A stretch of 64,000 nucleotides of DNA. Origin: Ilumatobacter fluminis. GTDB lineage: Bacteria; Actinomycetota; Acidimicrobiia; Acidimicrobiales; Ilumatobacteraceae. Made by a program: the position numbers and the translations under genes. This document shows, piece after piece, positions 1 through 8,311 of the stretch (position 1 is the stretch's first letter; the number at the start of each line of letters is the position of its first letter). The notes beneath the pieces are model-generated. The model did no database searches, had not been told where the DNA came from, and saw only the letters and a program-made list of their open reading frames with translations. The stretch spans positions 62,001 through 126,000 of the forward strand of contig NZ_SOAU01000001.1 of NCBI RefSeq assembly GCF_004364865.1, read 5' to 3'.

Positions 1-155
1 CGTTCTGGGATGCGCTCCCGGTTGAAGTTCGCCATCTGCTCCAGCAGATAGTGGTCGTGGAGCAGGATCGGCCCGTCCGGACCGGCGGTCAGCGAGTGCT
101 CGTCGCTGGGTGCGGGTGCCCCGCTGTCGGTAGTGGTGAACGGGCAATCGGCCAT
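1..155 (-). CDS. Catalase, N-terminal fragment (runs off the window)
   Basis: The minus strand has an ATG at 153-155, preceded by a strong GGAGGA ribosome-binding site at a spacing of 3-4 nt, and stays open to the left edge (about 51 codons). The translated end, with [20 protein letters not shown], is the conserved N-terminal segment of monofunctional haem catalases. This segment precedes the catalytic His, which lies outside the window. The enzyme would detoxify hydrogen peroxide in the cytoplasm. Only the first fifty or so residues are present, so completeness cannot be judged. Confidence 0.88.
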   Translation of the reverse strand, partial: MADCPFTTTDSGAPAPSDEHSLTAGPDGPILLHDHYLLEQMANFNRERIPE

Positions 156-251
156 GGGTCCTCCTGGGTGGGCGTCGGTGCCGGACCACCGGGTCGTGCC
201 CGCTCGGTGCCGTGCCGAAACCGGATCAGGGTTCGGTCACCCGGTCGGGTG

Positions 252-629
252 TCAGGCGCCGGCGGCGATCGTTGCGGCGAGCGCGCCGGCGCCGAGCGCT
301 GCGAAGCCACCGGCGTAGGCGAGCGTCTTGGTGCGGTGCTCGCCCGACAGCGAGGCGGCACCGGCGGCAGCGTCGGTGAGGTCGGCGGCGACCGACGCAG
401 CGATCCACGGCACGACCGACGACCCGCGGGCGACGGCTGCGAGTGCGCCGGCACCGATCGCAAGGTCGCGGCCGCCGATGCCGCGGACGAGGGTGCGCGT
501 CGAGGGGTCGTCGCGACCGACCCACGTCGAGCTCGGCCGTCGCGGTGCGGCGGCGAACCACAGGCCGGTCGCAGCGCGGGTCACCCCGACGGCGGCGGCG
601 AACCAGAGCGCAACACGTTCGATCGACAT
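252..629 (-). CDS. Small alanine-rich membrane protein, unknown function
   Basis: A 125-residue protein starting at the Met of MSIERVALWF. A longer reading frame reaches 659, but its first ten residues add nothing recognisable. It is rich in Ala/Gly and has about three to four hydrophobic segments, including an N-terminal helix and a C-terminal Ala/Gly-rich helix. The Arg/Asp-rich loop containing GGRDLAIG recalls a DUF4267-like small membrane protein family, but I cannot confirm this. It lies between the catalase gene and the CLC channel, all on the minus strand. Confidence 0.6.
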   Translation of the reverse strand: MSIERVALWFAAAVGVTRAATGLWFAAAPRRPSSTWVGRDDPSTRTLVRGIGGRDLAIGAGALAAVARGSSVVPWIAASVAADLTDAAAGAASLSGEHRTKTLAYAGGFAALGAGALAATIAAGA

Positions 630-667
630 GTCGCCGCCGATACCCCTCCACACCGCCACCCCAAACC

Positions 668-733
668 GGGTTAGGTGCCAGAGGTGACGGGTGAGGCGCA
701 GCCGAACCCGTTACCGGCGGTCACCTGACCCGG
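668..733. repeat. Family A repeat, solitary arm
   Basis: One arm of the interspersed repeat: it opens GGGTTAGGTGCC and closes CACCTGACCC, forming an imperfect hairpin of about 66 bp. Its internal GACGGGTGAGGCGCAGCC marks it as the arm type found inverted at the right side of full elements. It lies 38 bp beyond the ATG of the gene at 252-629 and upstream (5' on +) of the CLC gene's stop at 800. The rest of the 630-799 gap contains no gene I can see. Confidence 0.8.
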
Positions 734-799
734 GGTTTCTGTGGGTCGTCCCGACGACTCGAGTGCTCGGGATCGCGGACCCGGGTGTGGTGCGCGTCG

Positions 800-1987
800 T
801 CAGGCGGGTTCGGGTTCGTCGGGCTCGGGGATGACGCCGGAGGTGCGGAGGAGGGCGAGGACGACGACGGCGGCGACGCTGCCGATCACCATGACGAAGC
901 CGTACGAGATCGGCACGACGTACAGCGTGAGCACCAGCGCCAGCGGCACGTTGCCCTTCACCAGGACCGTGCTCACCGCTGCCAGCGCCGCGACCTGGAC
1001 GATGTCGGTCGTTGCGCCGACGACGTCGGCGGCCACGATCGCGAACGCACCGATCGACGTGTACAGCGGGAAGATCGGCCCGCCACGCCACCCGGTCGAC
1101 ACGGCGATGAGCAAGGCCGCGAACTTCGCAACCGTCACGTACAGCAGGGCCCCGTCGCTCTCGAACGGCAGCTGCTGGAACTGCATCTGGCCCGAGAACA
1201 GCACGATCTCGTTGCCGAGCGCCAAGATGGCGAACAACAAGCCGCCGACCATGCCGTACACGATCGGCGATCGCTCGTAGCGGGTGGATCGTTCGCACCG
1301 CTGGATCACCACGAGTGCGAGCAGGGTCGGCACGGTGACGAGCACGGCGGTGACGAACGCGGTAGCGGCGTCACCCACCGCCCATTCGCCGTCGAAGCGA
1401 TCGAACCGGAAGCCCATGTCGATCCCGCCGAACGGCATCCATCGGTAGGCGACCAGGCTGGTGATGCCGGCGACCCAGTACGGCGACTTCGCGAACTGCT
1501 CGGGCAACATGTCGATCCGCTCGGCGCCCCACACCTGACGGACCAGGCTGCCGACCGATCGGATCCGCACCGCCGACCATGCCGCCATGCCACCGGCCAC
1601 ACCGACGATCGCTGCTTCGAAGCCGACGGGACCACCGAGGATCAAGATGACGGCTGCGGCGAGCATGGTCTTGGGTGCGATGCTCGGTGCGAGCCGCTCG
1701 CCCGACTTCCACGTCTCGAGCGCGACCTCCATGGCCTGGGGGTGGTCGCCGATCCACAGGTGGACGAGGCCGACGAGGAGCCCGCCGACGACGGGCACCG
1801 CGATCGTGAACCACGAACCGTACGGGTCGACCCCGAGCGCGTCGGGCACGTCGCCCCACACGAAATCGATCCCGTGCTCGTAGCACCAGATGAACGCCGC
1901 CGTGATGACGGCGGCGATCGCACCCGTGACGATGGCCGTGGCGAAGAGGGCGCCGACGGATCCGAGGCGGTTCACACGATCCTGCAC
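800..1987 (-). CDS. CLC-type chloride channel/transporter family protein
   Basis: A 395-residue polytopic membrane protein. Two CLC hallmarks are visible: a GGPVGFEAA segment near residue 120, corresponding to the GxxGxEGP selectivity loop, and GWRGGPIFPLYTSIGAF near residue 295, corresponding to the GGIFxP loop. The later GNVPLALVLTLYV matches the helix near the end of CLC proteins. The Glu of GFEAA would be the gating glutamate. There is no C-terminal CBS pair. It probably moves Cl- (or another anion), possibly coupled to H+. The GTG start at 1987 is 6 nt after TACTCT (1994-1999), suggesting a leaderless mRNA. It is divergent from the esterase gene at 2080. Confidence 0.8.
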   Translation of the reverse strand: MQDRVNRLGSVGALFATAIVTGAIAAVITAAFIWCYEHGIDFVWGDVPDALGVDPYGSWFTIAVPVVGGLLVGLVHLWIGDHPQAMEVALETWKSGERLAPSIAPKTMLAAAVILILGGPVGFEAAIVGVAGGMAAWSAVRIRSVGSLVRQVWGAERIDMLPEQFAKSPYWVAGITSLVAYRWMPFGGIDMGFRFDRFDGEWAVGDAATAFVTAVLVTVPTLLALVVIQRCERSTRYERSPIVYGMVGGLLFAILALGNEIVLFSGQMQFQQLPFESDGALLYVTVAKFAALLIAVSTGWRGGPIFPLYTSIGAFAIVAADVVGATTDIVQVAALAAVSTVLVKGNVPLALVLTLYVVPISYGFVMVIGSVAAVVVLALLRTSGVIPEPDEPEPA

Positions 1988-1993
1988 CTGCGC

Positions 1994-1999
1994 AGAGTA
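1994..1999 (-). promoter_or_regulatory. -10 box of probable leaderless transcript for the CLC gene
   Basis: TACTCT on the minus strand, 6 nt before the GTG start at 1987 and with no Shine-Dalgarno between. It follows the spacing seen at many other starts in this window and supports that start. Confidence 0.5.
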
Positions 2000-2079
2000 A
2001 CCCCGCTCCGTCGGACCATCAGCGGACGTCCGCGGTACGTTCGGCGCAGGCCCGTATACGACGACGCGAGTGCAACGAC

Positions 2080-3111
2080 ATGAGACGACTGCTGCCCCTC
2101 ACCATCATCACTGCCGCCGTGGCCGTGTTCGCCGGGCTCGCCGTGGCCCGACGGCAGCGTCGGATCGCGGCGGTCGCTCCGGAGTTGCGGCACCCGCAGC
2201 TGATGGTTCCGATGTCGCTCCGGTCCGATTCGAGCCTGCAGACCGGGCGACGGCTGATCGATGCCCTGTCGAAGCAGGCCGGCAAGCTGGTCGCGGACGG
2301 CGTCGACGTCCGGACCGAAATGGTGCCGACCGACGGAGGAGACCCGCCGGTACGAACCCTCGTCTACGAGCCGTCGGGTCGTGTCGGCCCGTCAGCGGCG
2401 CTGCTCTGGATCCACGGTGGCGGCCTGGTGATGGGGCGCCCCGAGATGAACCACGAACTCTGCTCACGGATCGCAAAGGAGTTATCGATCGTCGTCGTCA
2501 ACCCCGACTACCGGCTCGCTCCCGAAGACCCGTTCCCGGCGGGGCTCGACGACTGCGTTACGACCCTGGCCTGGATGCACGCGCAGGCCGATGCGCTCGG
2601 CCTCGACACCGGCCGTGTCGCGGTCGGCGGCGGGTCGGCGGGCGGCGGACTGGCGGCTTGTCTTGCTCAGGTCGCAACCGACCGAGGCGACCTGCCCGTG
2701 CGCTTCCAGCTGCTGCAGTACCCCATGCTCGACGACCGAACTCCGCTTCGCGACACCGACGCGCTGCTCTGGACGAACACCTCGAACGAGTATGCGTGGA
2801 CCGCCTACCTCAACCACCCACCACGCGAGCACGAGGGGCGCCCCTACGCGTCGGCGTCGCGCCGGGTCGACTTCCGGGGCCTCCCTGCGGCGTGGATCGG
2901 CGTCGGCGACATCGATCTGTTCCACGACGAATGCGTCGACTACGCCGAGCGCCTCGAGGCTGCCGGCGTGCCGGTCCGGTTCGACGTGGTGCCGGGCATG
3001 TACCACGGCGCCGAGGCGATCCGGCCGGATGCCCCGGCGGCGGCCGGCTTCATCGACGGGATGCTGTCAGCGCTCGCTTCCGGGCTCGAGGTCGAACGCG
3101 TCGTCGCCTGA
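2080..3111 (+). CDS. Alpha/beta hydrolase, hormone-sensitive-lipase (HSL) family esterase
   Basis: A 343-residue protein with an N-terminal hydrophobic helix (residues 3-24), probably a membrane anchor or uncleaved signal. HGGG at 112-115 supplies the oxyanion hole. GGGSAGG at 183-189 holds the nucleophile Ser186 in a GxSxG elbow. The usual GDSAGG of the family is changed to GGSAGG. The acid is likely in GDIDLFHDE and the His in PGMYHGAE near the C-terminus. The family hydrolyses short-chain carboxylic esters, and the substrate here is unknown. It is divergently transcribed from the CLC gene, with a 92-bp shared promoter region. It is followed by the convergent amidase. Confidence 0.87.
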   Translation: MRRLLPLTIITAAVAVFAGLAVARRQRRIAAVAPELRHPQLMVPMSLRSDSSLQTGRRLIDALSKQAGKLVADGVDVRTEMVPTDGGDPPVRTLVYEPSGRVGPSAALLWIHGGGLVMGRPEMNHELCSRIAKELSIVVVNPDYRLAPEDPFPAGLDDCVTTLAWMHAQADALGLDTGRVAVGGGSAGGGLAACLAQVATDRGDLPVRFQLLQYPMLDDRTPLRDTDALLWTNTSNEYAWTAYLNHPPREHEGRPYASASRRVDFRGLPAAWIGVGDIDLFHDECVDYAERLEAAGVPVRFDVVPGMYHGAEAIRPDAPAAAGFIDGMLSALASGLEVERVVA

Positions 3112-3144
3112 GCGGCCGTGGCACTCGCCGCTGCGGCGACTCCG

Positions 3145-4587
3145 TCAGACGGCCATCGCCGGGCGGGGCGGGCCGCCGCACAGCTTGGAGATGAGGCGTG
3201 CGGCGCGAATCGTGGTGATGTCGTGCAGGTACGGGCCGACCACCTGCACCCCGATCGGCAGGCCGTCGTCGCCCATGCCGGCCGGCACGACCGTCGACGG
3301 CAACATGCCGGCACCGGCCGGCCCGGTCCAGCCGAACAGATCGAGGTACGGCCGCTCGACCCCGTCGATGTCGATGGTGCGTTCCCACTGTGGTTCGCTG
3401 TGATCGTGTGGGATCGCGCCACGCGGCTGCACCGGCATCAGGATCACGTCGTATCCCTCGAAGAACTCGCGCCACCGCTCACGCAGCTGCAGCCGCCGCT
3501 CGTTGTTCGCGAGCCACTCTCGATGACGCTGTGCCGACGACCGCTTCGCGAACTCGGCCGGACCGTCGCCGTCGATCGTCGCGAGCTGTTCGATCTGGTC
3601 GGGAGAGTAGCCACCCGACAGCGCGGCGAACAGGAGCGCCTTGAAGACACGGTCGGCCTTCTCGAGCGTGAAGCCGGGTCGCGCGTCGGTGTCGACGTGA
3701 CCGCCGGCCGATTCGATCAGCGAGACCAGATCGCCCATCACGCGTCGGGTGGACGAGTCGACCGGGCAGTACGGGTCGTCGAGCCAGGCGGCGATGCGGA
3801 GTTGGGAGAAGTCGTCGACGGGCCGTTCGGGCAGTTCGAGCTTCCAGCCGGGCTGCTGCCACCGGTCGGGGCCGCTCATCAGCTGCAGCATCATCTCCAT
3901 GTCGCGGGCCGAGCGCGCCATCGGGCCGGCGACGGCGAGGTCGGCCTGGGTGAGCGTGCCGGGCATGCCGGGGATCTGGCCGTGTGACGGCACGATGCCG
4001 TAGCTCGGCTTGTGACCTTTGACGCCGCAGTAATGGGCGGGGACGCGGATCGATCCTCCGATGTCGGAGCCGACCTCGATCGGTGTGAAGCCCATCGAGA
4101 GCGCAGCGGCCGACCCGCCCGACGAGCCACCACAGGTGCGGGTGACGTCGTGCGGGTTGTTGGTCGTGCCGTACACCTCGTTGTAGCTCTGGATGTCGCC
4201 GGCGAAGATCGGCAGGTTGGTCTTGCCGTACACGATCGCGCCGGCCTCACGCAGGCGGGCGACGGGCCACGCGTCGTGGTCGGGCACGAAATCGGCGAGT
4301 TCGGGTGCGCCCGAGGTGGTGATGCACCCCTCGGTCATGAACGAGTCCTTCACGGTGATCGGCACGCCGTGGAGCGGGCCGAGCTCGTCGCCGCGAGCGA
4401 TCGCCTCGTCGGCCTCGGCTGCGGCGGCTCGCGCACGTTCGAGATCGAGTCGGACGACGGCGTTGACCTCGCCGTCGAGGGCCTCGACACGACGCACCAT
4501 GTGCTCGAGTGCTTCCCGAGCCGACACCTCGCGTCCGCGGATCGCATCGGCCAGTCCGTAGGCGGTCCACCAGTGGAGTTCGTTCAT
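3145..4587 (-). CDS. Amidase signature family hydrolase
   Basis: A 480-residue protein with the complete Ser-cisSer-Lys triad of amidase-signature enzymes: Lys80 in PITVKDSF, Ser155 in GGSSGGS, and nucleophile Ser179 in SDIGGSIRVPA. It hydrolyses an amide bond to acid and ammonia; candidates are aryl or aliphatic amides or Asn/Gln-like substrates. No GatB/GatC neighbour is present, so a tRNA amidotransferase role is unlikely. I chose the ATG at 4587 (MNELHWW); an ATG seven codons upstream at 4608 is also possible. It is convergent with the esterase and divergent from the Ddn-like gene. Confidence 0.88.
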   Translation of the reverse strand: MNELHWWTAYGLADAIRGREVSAREALEHMVRRVEALDGEVNAVVRLDLERARAAAAEADEAIARGDELGPLHGVPITVKDSFMTEGCITTSGAPELADFVPDHDAWPVARLREAGAIVYGKTNLPIFAGDIQSYNEVYGTTNNPHDVTRTCGGSSGGSAAALSMGFTPIEVGSDIGGSIRVPAHYCGVKGHKPSYGIVPSHGQIPGMPGTLTQADLAVAGPMARSARDMEMMLQLMSGPDRWQQPGWKLELPERPVDDFSQLRIAAWLDDPYCPVDSSTRRVMGDLVSLIESAGGHVDTDARPGFTLEKADRVFKALLFAALSGGYSPDQIEQLATIDGDGPAEFAKRSSAQRHREWLANNERRLQLRERWREFFEGYDVILMPVQPRGAIPHDHSEPQWERTIDIDGVERPYLDLFGWTGPAGAGMLPSTVVPAGMGDDGLPIGVQVVGPYLHDITTIRAARLISKLCGGPPRPAMAV

Positions 4588-4682
4588 GCGCCGCCCATCG
4601 TTCCACATGAACCGAGGGTGAATCGTCGGTGGAGGCGACGAGGTCGGGAATGGGCGGCGTCGGCATCCGGTTGGTGCGTGTC

Positions 4683-5099
4683 ATGGACGACGTCAACGAG
4701 TGGAACAAGCAGATCATCGAGGAGTTCCGGGCGAACGCCGGCAAGGTCGGCGGCCCCTTCGAGGGCATGCCGCTGCTGATCCTGCATTCGACCGGCCGCA
4801 AGTCGGGTGTGGAGCGCCTCAACCCGCTCGTGTACCAGCCCCTCGACGGGTCGTACGCGATCTTCGCGTCGAAGGCCGGCGCCCCGTCGAACCCCGACTG
4901 GTTCTACAACGTGACCGCCGACGCCGACGTCTCGATCGAGGTCGGCGCCGACACCGTCCCCGTGCGTGCCCGGGTCGCCGAGGGCGACGAGCGCAGCCGC
5001 ATCTGGGAAACCCAGAAGTCGAACGCGCCGCAGTTCGCCGAGTACGAGCAGTCGGCCGGCGACCGAGAGATCCCCGTCGTCGTCCTCGACCCGCGCTGA
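4683..5099 (+). CDS. Ddn-like nitroreductase-family F420/deazaflavin-dependent protein
   Basis: A 138-residue protein starting at MDDVNEWN. The layout WNKQIIEEFRANAG, then LLILHSTGRKSG, then ASKAGAPSNPDWFYN and a final VVVLDP is characteristic of the F420-dependent Ddn (deazaflavin-dependent nitroreductase) family of actinobacteria. The TGRKSG segment lies in the cofactor-binding split barrel. The physiological substrate is not predictable. Two more members occur in this window (41897-42370 and 47636-48001). A longer frame opens at 4629 but lacks family similarity upstream of residue 19. Confidence 0.85.
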   Translation: MDDVNEWNKQIIEEFRANAGKVGGPFEGMPLLILHSTGRKSGVERLNPLVYQPLDGSYAIFASKAGAPSNPDWFYNVTADADVSIEVGADTVPVRARVAEGDERSRIWETQKSNAPQFAEYEQSAGDREIPVVVLDPR

Positions 5100-5170
5100 C
5101 GCCGTTCGGCGGGGTGCGCCCGCCCGACACCTGTGCCGTTCGACCCTTGGGGGTCACACCGGGTCCGATC

Positions 5171-5176
5171 TAGCCT
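5171..5176 (+). promoter_or_regulatory. -10 box, leaderless thioredoxin transcript
   Basis: TAGCCT lies 7 nt before the ATG at 5184, and there is no ribosome-binding site between them. This spacing fits transcription starting at or next to the A of the start codon and decides the start. Confidence 0.6.
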
Positions 5177-5183
5177 GGTCGGC

Positions 5184-5624
5184 ATGGGAACTCCCGTGGT
5201 GGCGTGCCCCTCGTGCGGCACGAAGAACCGAGTACCGTTCGCAGCCAAAGGTCATCCGCGCTGTCCGAAGTGCCAGACCGATCTGCCGTGGACGGTCGAC
5301 GCCGGTGACGCCGACTTCGCCACCGCTGTCGATACCTCCGCCTTGGTCATCGTCGATCTCTGGGCGCCGTGGTGCGGCCCGTGCCGCATGGTCGCCCCGA
5401 TCCTCGATCGGATCAGCAGCGAGTTCGCCGGGCGGGTCAAGATCGTGAAGGTGAACGTCGACGAGTCGCCGATGACCGCCCAGCGCTACGAGGCGCGCAG
5501 TATCCCGATGATGCTGTTCATGCGCGGCGGCGACGTCGTGAACACCGTCGTCGGTGCGCAGCCCGAGCACGTGATGCGCACCCTGGTCGAGGGCGAACTG
5601 CGTTCCGGGCGCGGTGTGTCGTGA
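5184..5624 (+). CDS. trxC: Thioredoxin of the TrxC (thioredoxin 2) type with N-terminal zinc ribbon
   Basis: A 146-residue protein. The N-terminus has two Cys pairs, CPSC (8-11) and CPKC (27-30), as in the zinc ribbon of thioredoxin 2. A classic thioredoxin fold follows with the active site WCGPC at 63-67 and cis-Pro in RSIPMMLF. It reduces protein disulfides in the cytoplasm, and in the TrxC type the zinc ribbon is redox-linked. Its stop overlaps the next start (GTGA), so translation is coupled to the DUF1971 gene. It is probably a small stress operon together with the DUF1971 gene. Confidence 0.9.
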   Translation: MGTPVVACPSCGTKNRVPFAAKGHPRCPKCQTDLPWTVDAGDADFATAVDTSALVIVDLWAPWCGPCRMVAPILDRISSEFAGRVKIVKVNVDESPMTAQRYEARSIPMMLFMRGGDVVNTVVGAQPEHVMRTLVEGELRSGRGVS

Positions 5625-5911
5625 ACGCGCTGCAGCTGCCGTCGGGTGCCGAACTGGTGCGCATCACCGAGACCTTCGACGAGGCGACCGTGCCGCGCGG
5701 ACTGATGCGGGCACACCGTGTCGCCAAGGGGACGTGGGGACGGTTGGTCGTCGACAGTGGGTGTCTCGCCTTCGTCTGGGAGGACGACGGCAGCGTCGTC
5801 GCGCTCGTCGCCGGCGACGACCAGGTCATCCCGCCGGACACGCCGCATCGAGTCCAGATCACCGAGTCGGTGCGGTTCGCGGTCGAGTTCTACACCGCGG
5901 TCGGTTCCTGA
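5621..5911 (+). CDS. DUF1971 (YeaR/TehB-N-like) small cupin-like protein
   Basis: A 96-residue protein from the GTG at 5621, which overlaps the thioredoxin stop by 4 nt. Its body (LPSGAELVRITETFDEATVP, then HRVAKGTWGRLVV, then GDDQVIPPDTPHRVQ) matches the DUF1971 family. That family comprises small beta-barrels found in YeaR and at the N-terminus of some TehB tellurite-resistance proteins, and is linked to nitrate/oxidative stress responses. The PPDTPHRV segment corresponds to the conserved cupin-like His. Coupling to a thioredoxin suggests a redox-stress role, by inference. Confidence 0.85.
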   Translation: MNALQLPSGAELVRITETFDEATVPRGLMRAHRVAKGTWGRLVVDSGCLAFVWEDDGSVVALVAGDDQVIPPDTPHRVQITESVRFAVEFYTAVGS

Positions 5912-5918
5912 GCGCCGT

Positions 5919-5924
5919 TAGGTT
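5919..5924 (+). promoter_or_regulatory. -10 box, leaderless glsB-like transcript
   Basis: TAGGTT lies 6 nt upstream of the GTG start at 5931, with no Shine-Dalgarno, and overlaps the end of the preceding gene's trailer. Confidence 0.5.
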
Positions 5925-5930
5925 GACGGC

Positions 5931-6197
5931 GTGGGAATCCTCGGTTGGATCTTCGTCGGCCTGATCGCCGGACTGCTCGCACGCTGGATCGTCAAGGACG
6001 AGCGCACCGGCTGCATCTACACGGTGATCGTCGGTGTGATCGGTGCCCTGATCGGCGGCGGCTTGATGTCGCTGATCGACGAGCAGGGCGTCGACGACTT
6101 CTCGTTCCGGTCGATCATCGTCGCCGCGATCGGAGCCGTTCTGCTCCTCCTGATCCTCCAAGCCATCGCCGGCCGAGGCCCCCGAACCCGCCGCTGA
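5931..6197 (+). CDS. GlsB/YeaQ/YmgE family stress-response membrane protein
   Basis: An 88-residue hydrophobic protein. It has the transglycosylase-associated family pattern GILGWIFVGLIAGLLARWI with a Gly-rich second helix (IGALIGGGL) and a third C-terminal helix, so three membrane segments in all. Members are small inner-membrane proteins induced by stress, and their biochemical role is unknown. The start is GTG, supported by the -10 box 6 nt upstream. It follows the trx/DUF1971 pair by 19 bp. A second, more divergent member lies at 48886-49185. Confidence 0.85.
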   Translation: MGILGWIFVGLIAGLLARWIVKDERTGCIYTVIVGVIGALIGGGLMSLIDEQGVDDFSFRSIIVAAIGAVLLLLILQAIAGRGPRTRR

Positions 6198-6207
6198 ACA
6201 CCAGACC

Positions 6208-6460
6208 CCGGGTCGGGTGTCGGAGGGAACGGCGAGGAGCGATCCGGGTCGGGTGTCGGAGGTGACGGCGAGGAACGAGCTTCGGGTCAGGTGTCGGAGG
6301 TGACGGCGAGGAACGAGCCGGGTCGGGTGTCGGAGGGAACGGCGACGGAGTCGACGTTTCCGGAGATCACCCGACTCCGGTGATGTGGGTGCGCGTCGGG
6401 TCGGGTGATCTCCCGAAACGCCTCGGCTGCGCCTCGGAGTTCCGTACGACACCCGACCCG
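6208..6460. repeat. Family A repeat: partial arms plus one full G-subfamily element
   Basis: Three GGGTC(G/A)GGTGTCGGAGG starts occur at about 6208, 6248 and 6287. They are followed by a full element from 6320 to 6460, whose left arm closes at CACCCGACTCC and whose inverted right arm closes at ACACCCGACCCG. The unit spacing of the partial arms is about 40 bp. The block lies between convergent genes, starting 10 bp after the glsB-like stop and ending 5 bp before the exonuclease stop. Confidence 0.85.
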
Positions 6461-6465
6461 ACGGG

Positions 6466-7245
6466 TCAGTCGAGGTCGAGGACGAGGGGGGCGTGGTCGC
6501 TGGGCTTCTCGACGTCGTGGGTGTCGGCTCGTTCGGCGGTGTCGATCCAGAGGCGCTCCACCCGGTCGGCGACGTCGTCGGAACACAGGGCGAGGTCGAT
6601 TCGCAGGCCGCGGTTCGCGGCGAACTGGCCGGGTCGGTAACTCCACCAGGTGAACACGCCGTCGTCGGGCAGGTGCTCGCGGGTGACGTCGCGCAATCCG
6701 TCGTCGACCAGCGCGTCGATCGCCGCCCGCTCGGGCGGGCTGGCATGCGTACGCCGACGCCATCGCACCGGGTCGTAGATGTCTCGGTCGGTCGGCGCGA
6801 CGTTGAAGTCGCCGAGCAGTGCGGTCGGCCGACCGGGCACCCGCACGGTGCGGAGTCGTTCGAGCCACACCAGCTTGAACAGGTAGTGCGGGTCGTCCAG
6901 CTCGCGACCGTTCGGTGCGTACAGGGAGTGGACGTCGATGCCGCCGCACGTCGCCGACACGACCCGGGCCTCGTCGTACGGCGGCCGGTTCACGCCGGGC
7001 AGTCCGTAGCGCACGTCGTCGATCCCGACCCGACTCAGGATGGCGACCCCGTTCCAGTGGTTGTGTCCGTGATGCGCGAACTCGTACCCGTCGGCGAGCA
7101 CCTCGGCCATCAGCGCTGCGAACACCTCGTCGGTGCACTTGGTCTCCTGCAGCGCCACGACGTCGGGGTCGTGGCGTTCGATCCACTCGACGAGTCGGTG
7201 GTGATGGGAACGGATCGAGTTGACGTTCCAGCTGACGAGTCGCAC
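6466..7245 (-). CDS. xthA: Exodeoxyribonuclease III (AP endonuclease)
   Basis: A 259-residue endonuclease/exonuclease/phosphatase-fold enzyme. The metal and catalytic residues of the ExoIII family are visible: Asn7 (SWNVNS), Glu34 (LQETKC), GDFNVAPTD in the middle, and the terminal SDHAPLVLDLD. It cleaves at abasic sites and removes 3' blocking groups in base-excision repair. Its ATG is one base past the stop of the upstream SMP-30-like gene, so the two are probably co-transcribed. Confidence 0.93.
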   Translation of the reverse strand: MRLVSWNVNSIRSHHHRLVEWIERHDPDVVALQETKCTDEVFAALMAEVLADGYEFAHHGHNHWNGVAILSRVGIDDVRYGLPGVNRPPYDEARVVSATCGGIDVHSLYAPNGRELDDPHYLFKLVWLERLRTVRVPGRPTALLGDFNVAPTDRDIYDPVRWRRRTHASPPERAAIDALVDDGLRDVTREHLPDDGVFTWWSYRPGQFAANRGLRIDLALCSDDVADRVERLWIDTAERADTHDVEKPSDHAPLVLDLD

Positions 7246-7246
7246 G

Positions 7247-8092
7247 TCAGGGCAGGCCGACGCGACCGTGCTCGACGCGGGTCATGACGATCTCGCCGAG
7301 GCCCGTGCCGGCGCTGTCGTCGGGATGTGATCCGGGCGCGCACAGCGCGAACAAGGTGCGGCCGTCGTCGCCGCCGAGCATGCACGCGAACGTCGGCTGC
7401 GGCGTGTCGATCCGGTCGGTGACGGTGCCGCCTTCCTCGACCCGCACCACCTGCGAACCGAGTGCGTCGGCGAACCAGATGCCGCCTGCTGCGTCGAGTG
7501 TGCAGCCGTCGGGGGCGCTGCCCTCGATCGCCGCCCACTCGCGGCGGTCGGTGAGGGTGGCGTCGTCGGCGATCGTGAACGCGACGTAGTTGCCGCCGAA
7601 CGACTGGCCGACGATGAGCGTCGACCCGTCCGGTGTGATGACCGATCCGTTCGGGAAGCGCATGTCGGTGGCGGCGATCTCGACCGATCCGTCGGGCCGG
7701 ACCAGTGCGAGGTCGGCCGGCTGGAACGGTCGGCGTTCCTCCAGGTCGAACCCGAAGTTGCCGACGTAGGCGTTGCCGTTCGCGTCGACGACCATGTCGT
7801 TGCAGTGCCAGGCAGCGACGCTCGACAGGTCGGCGTGTTCGACGAGGGCGCCGTCGCCGTGGTCGCGCATGACCCTTCTGGAGGTCATGAACACGACGAG
7901 GAGGGAGCCGTCGGGCATCCAGCCGAGGCCGCTCGGCCGGTCGGGCAGGTCGGTGTACTCGGCGCGGCGGTCACCGTCGAGTCCGACCGAGTAGATCGTC
8001 GCCTGGTGGAAGTCCGAGTACCAGAGCCGCCCGTCGTGCCAGCGGGGCCCCTCCCCGAAATCGATCCCCCCGACCAACCGTTCCCACGTCAT
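7247..8092 (-). CDS. SMP-30/gluconolactonase family beta-propeller
   Basis: A 281-residue protein from the ATG at 8092 (MTWERL). The N-terminal GEGPRWHDGRLWYSD contains the Glu that binds the divalent metal in the SMP-30/gluconolactonase family. Later YVGNFGFD, RFPNGSVITPDG and the C-terminal SAPDGCTLDAAGGIWFAD correspond to the Asn and Asp metal ligands. It is a likely lactonase/hydrolase of unknown substrate. TAGGGT lies 7 nt before this ATG, so the start is preferred over a GTG three codons upstream. It is followed directly by xthA. Confidence 0.87.
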   Translation of the reverse strand: MTWERLVGGIDFGEGPRWHDGRLWYSDFHQATIYSVGLDGDRRAEYTDLPDRPSGLGWMPDGSLLVVFMTSRRVMRDHGDGALVEHADLSSVAAWHCNDMVVDANGNAYVGNFGFDLEERRPFQPADLALVRPDGSVEIAATDMRFPNGSVITPDGSTLIVGQSFGGNYVAFTIADDATLTDRREWAAIEGSAPDGCTLDAAGGIWFADALGSQVVRVEEGGTVTDRIDTPQPTFACMLGGDDGRTLFALCAPGSHPDDSAGTGLGEIVMTRVEHGRVGLP

Positions 8093-8099
8093 GTACCGC

Positions 8100-8105
8100 A
8101 CCCTA
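8100..8105 (-). promoter_or_regulatory. -10 box, leaderless SMP-30-like gene
   Basis: TAGGGT on the minus strand, 7 nt before the ATG at 8092. The family A repeat starts only 4 bp further upstream, at 8109, so the repeat lies where the -35 region would be. Confidence 0.55.
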
Positions 8106-8108
8106 CGC

Positions 8109-8288
8109 GGGTCAGGTGTCAGAGGTGACGGCGAGGAACGAGCCGTTACCGGAGATCACCTGACCCGGGATCGGTGCGCGAAACCGCGGGAACGAGTCGT
8201 CGGACCAGACCACAGGACCCCGGAGTCAGGTGACCGCCGGTCACGGGTTCGGCTGCGCCTCACCCGTCACCTCTGGCACCTGACCCGG
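8109..8288. repeat. Family A repeat, complete A-subfamily element
   Basis: A clean 180-bp copy. The left arm spans 8109-8169 and opens GGGTCAGGTGTCAGAGGTGA and closes ATCACCTGACCCGG. A spacer of about 55 bp contains GGTGCGCG and CCACAGGACCCC. The inverted right arm, about 8226-8288, opens GTCAGGTGACC and closes CACCTCTGGCACCTGACCC. Each arm can fold on itself, and the arms can also pair with each other. It ends 23 bp from the stop of the next minus-strand gene (8312). Confidence 0.9.
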
Positions 8289-8311
8289 TGACCCGACCCG
8301 GTGGGTCGGGG